This document shows positions 61,329 through 64,000 of a stretch of 64,000 nucleotides of DNA, piece by piece (positions within the stretch are counted from its first letter, which is position 1; each line of letters starts with the position of its first letter). The notes under the pieces were generated by a model, which saw only the letters and a list, made by a program, of their open reading frames with translations, searched no databases and was not told the DNA's origin. Made by a program: the position numbers and the translations under genes. The stretch covers positions 61,989,121-62,053,120 of the forward strand of contig NC_134846.1 of the NCBI RefSeq assembly GCF_965363235.1, written 5' to 3'. The stretch comes from Mytilus galloprovincialis. Taxonomy: Eukaryota; Mollusca; Bivalvia; Mytilida; Mytilidae.

Positions 61329-61700
61329 TATCTAGACAAATAGTTATCAAAAGTACCAGGATTATAATTTTATACGCAAGACGAGCGTTTCGTCTACATA
61401 AGACTCATCAGTGACGCTCAGATCAAAATAGTTAAAAAGCCAAATAAATACAAAGTTGAAGAGCATTAAGGATCCAAAATTCCAAAAAGTTGTGCCAAAT
61501 ACGGCTAAGGTAATCTACTCCTGGGGTAAGAAAATCCTTAGTTTTTCGAAAAATTCAAAGTTTTGTAAACAGAAAATTTATAAAAATGACCATATAATTG
61601 ATATTCATGTCAACACCGAAGTGCTGACTACTGGGCTGGTGATACCCTCGGGGACGAAACGTCCACCAGCAGTGGCATCGAGTACAAAAGTAGGCCAATG
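61329..61700 (-). mobile_element. Single retrozyme-like monomer, - strand
   Basis: It is the reverse complement of the monomer at 1-350, with scattered differences: the GGACGAAACGTCCACCAGCA end, the ATTCATGTCAACACCGAAGT block and the hammerhead at 61374-61417. The 103-residue + frame over it (61456-61767) is a by-product. Confidence 0.75.
61374..61417 (-). ncRNA. Type I hammerhead ribozyme motif with intact GAAA core, - strand
   Basis: Read on the - strand: GCGTCA, CTGATGA, stem II GTCT-TATGT-AGAC, GAAA, ACGCTCGT (stem III), then C, cleavage, and TTGCGT. The conserved core is complete here, unlike in the two copies at the window start. Stem I has one mismatch and stem III one broken pair relative to the palindromic form. 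Confidence 0.78.
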
Positions 61701-62194
61701 TTTCCCCCACTTTATTGACTTGGTAAAGTTTAACATCTTATTTTTTTATTTCACTCCCTACAAATAAATCTTTAAACTACTGGATGATTGAATCATGTCT
61801 TGAAGTTCAGCACCCCGACAATATTTTACCATAACCTACTTTTCAGCTTCATTGACTGAGTTCATATTTCTGTCACTTAATCACACATAATACAATAATG
61901 TAAACTAGTGTATGAAATTATCTTGTCCAGGAGGTCGGCATCTAGGCAAAAGCAGAGAACTGTAAATTGAGAGACAAATCCACATATTTTTAATTCTTGA
62001 TGTTCTGAAACAGTTTTTAAACCGTTTCAAATTAGGAACCTAAAAACCTTTTGAAGTGTTTCCTTTTTTCAAGGAGTAAGCTTCCTAAGGCTTGACGTTT
62101 ATCAATAACCTACACTTCAGATACCTATAGAAGTCAGGAAGTCGGTCAATAACAAACCTAAGACTTAAAAGTTTGTCAGTTACCTACAAAAATT

Positions 62195-62480
62195 TGTAAG
62201 GGTTCCGCGGAACACAGTGTCTCGCCTACTATTGCTGTTAATCGCAGACTCAACAAAAATGAGGAAAAAAATCATTTAAAATATTCCGCAATACTATCTT
62301 TTGATTGTAAGAAGTTTCCGTCCAATTTTGGTAAAAATCCAGGATAGTTTAAGAAAGTTATTAAAATTTCAAAAACTTTAATCACAGAGTGAATATTTGT
62401 GGACGATGCCAACAACAAAGAAGGAATGTAGGATCGCTATTTCTTGCTTTTTCGACTAAATTCAAAGGCTTACCAAATTG
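62195..62480 (-). mobile_element. Inverted, shortened family F copy
   Basis: Reverse complement of the family F tail (GGGTTCCGCGGAACAC hairpin, TCTCGCCTAC, ATCGCAGACTCAACAAAAAT), part of one core unit and the head (GTAGGATCGCTATTTC, CTTTTTCGACTAAA). The tandem core has collapsed to a single unit. Confidence 0.7.
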
Positions 62481-63160
62481 TACCCAAGGCTAGTGATTAC
62501 CTCCAGCTTCCCCTACCACTATAACTAACCATGAATATAATACTTAAAAGTTTCATTAAATAACAAGTCAATATTATACTGTCCAATTGTCATAAATCTA
62601 ATTCAAATCAGAATATGTTGATGCTTCAGTTTAATGACTACATCAATCTATTTTAATGAAATTATTTGCACTTTAAAACCTTTCACATAAAAAATCATCG
62701 TTTGATATTTACAAATATATTTATTCATGTAAAAACACATAATCAATAAATAAAATAAACCTGGATATAATAAAACATGCTATCACATATATAGTGCTAC
62801 TTCAATAAATAAATACATATACATGAAATCAATGCTCAAATAATGAATGTAAATGGCTGGTCATGTATGGACGGATTGGTTGAGATGAAAATATAGTTAT
62901 CAAATGCGATTATAATATTTTACAATCTGAACATTCTATTTCTTATTTTTTCAACACCTATAGTTATCAAATAAAAATATAGAACAGAATTTAAAAAAAA
63001 AACAGGCTAAAACTTTAAACATCTAAAACAATGTTGAGAATGTTCTTCTTTTGAAACATCCTAGATAAGTCTCCATATTTTACCATACTCAACACTATCT
63101 ATTACTACGTTATGTAAGAGTAATTGAAGCATTCAATAGTCTTTCATGGGGTGCATAGAA
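62481..63160. other. Gene-free stretch, nothing recognised
   Basis: AT-rich, with no open frame above the noise and no shared repeat seen. Confidence 0.4.
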
Positions 63161-63174
63161 TACTTATTAAGATT

Positions 63175-63437
63175 TAACCCGAATAATTCAGTCCCTCCTC
63201 GTAATTGATCTCTCCTACTTGCGATGGCCTGAATTCCTAACACGATATAAACTCTTCACGAATCCTGGATTCTGATTGGTGCCCTGTGGAAGAGGTGACC
63301 AATCAGCAAATAGCCCAATCTTACCAAATTGTTAAATCCCGAGCTAATTCCAAATGATTGATTGAAGATTTTTCATTGTCAATGCATTCAGGCGTTAATG
63401 TAGTAAGCGGAATATAACAACTGAATTATTCGGGTTA
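63175..63437. mobile_element. 263-bp MITE with TAACCCGAATAATTCAGT ends and 9-bp target duplication
   Basis: The terminal inverted repeats are 18 bases and exact. The 9-mer ATTAAGATT flanks both ends (63166-63174 and 63438-63446). The 9-bp duplication suggests a Mutator-like mobiliser. A TTAA overlapping each end could mislead to a piggyBac call. Confidence 0.8.
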
Positions 63438-64000
63438 ATTAAGATTGCACATTTTATAATTACATGTGGGATTTCTGAACATTTATGATGCTAAGCATAT
63501 ACTGTTTTATTACAAACATCATCAAAAATGTGATTAAGGTTAAGGTTTCTGTGCTCTGACAATGGACACATAATATCTATATGCGGAATGCAGTTTGGGA
63601 ATTGTTCATCTTTTTAATATATATTTATGAAAGACATGTTTTAAGGAGTTTGAACACACATTCTCCTTTGGTAGTGTCAGATGTTAATGTTCTATCATAT
63701 CATGATTTCTCTCTTCTTCTTTTGTCTTCTTCAATCATTCTTTCTAATTCTCTCGATCTTTTCTTATCAAGTAACTCCATTTCTCTTATCAACTACAAAA
63801 ATAAGATAATGATAAGGAATTAGAAATATGCTAAAACTGACTCCTTTTTTATGGCATATCCTTATATTTGAATACTTTTAGGATTTTCGTAACTGTTCCA
63901 AGTGAAAACTTTCTTTTAATTTAAAATTTCCTGAAAATTGTTTAAAAGTTTATGTGACACTGAATGATTGAATTTATTATACAAGTCTTTTAGTTAAATG

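Noticed and set aside
61456-61767. 103-residue frame on the + strand
   Set aside because: It lies over the reverse strand of the retrozyme-like monomer; the same frame is broken in the other monomers.

Overview
This window is AT-rich, intron-bearing animal DNA, packed with short non-autonomous transposons. The repeat families (long elements with a hairpin head, a GTC-rich microsatellite, a tandem core and a hairpin tail; many TTAA- and TAA-flanked foldbacks) and the protein-coding genes point to a bivalve mollusc, most likely a mytilid mussel. No bacterial-type operons, CRISPR arrays, viral genes or toxin genes were seen.

Three complete multi-exon genes lie on the + strand. (1) 5353-23706 is a peptide O-xylosyltransferase (XYLT/OXT/sqv-6 family) of 11 coding exons and 875 predicted residues. 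It has a signal anchor, a WSC domain, the glycosyltransferase domain and the C-terminal Xylo_C domain. It starts glycosaminoglycan chains on proteoglycan cores. (2) 36469-39570 and (3) 41353-54345 are a head-to-tail pair of paralogues of 4 exons each (549 and 548 residues) that I recognise as divergent UPF0489 (C5orf22-like, arginase-related) proteins. Unlike C5orf22 they carry an N-terminal signal anchor. The second keeps all the metal-ligand-like motifs (EEHHE, DGHDD, DLDED, SSRDGYTP). The first has lost most of these residues but keeps an intact frame, splice sites, cysteines and a glycosylation sequon, so it looks like a pseudoenzyme partner. All three products are predicted type II secretory-pathway proteins. 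That they work together is only inference.

Layout. 1-670: tandem retrozyme-like repeats with type I hammerhead ribozymes (a third copy, on the - strand, is at 61.3-61.7 kb). 0.67-5.3 kb: transposon remnants. 5.35-23.7 kb: xylosyltransferase, whose introns hold at least seven mobile elements, including a ~3.2 kb element with a 502-bp tandem array ending 14 nt before a splice acceptor. 23.7-36.4 kb: intergenic, with a LINE 3' end, a 190-bp tandem-core element, a TAA-flanked MITE and a 52-bp minisatellite of about 2 kb. 36.4-54.3 kb: the UPF0489 pair, the second with very large transposon-filled introns. 54.4-54.95 kb: a 33-bp satellite. 56.2-60.6 kb: nested and inverted copies of the same elements found in the gene introns. 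60.6-64 kb: retrozyme copy, element fragments and a MITE with 9-bp target duplications.

Exon limits were read by eye from splice consensus, reading phase and family similarity. Nothing was run computationally.
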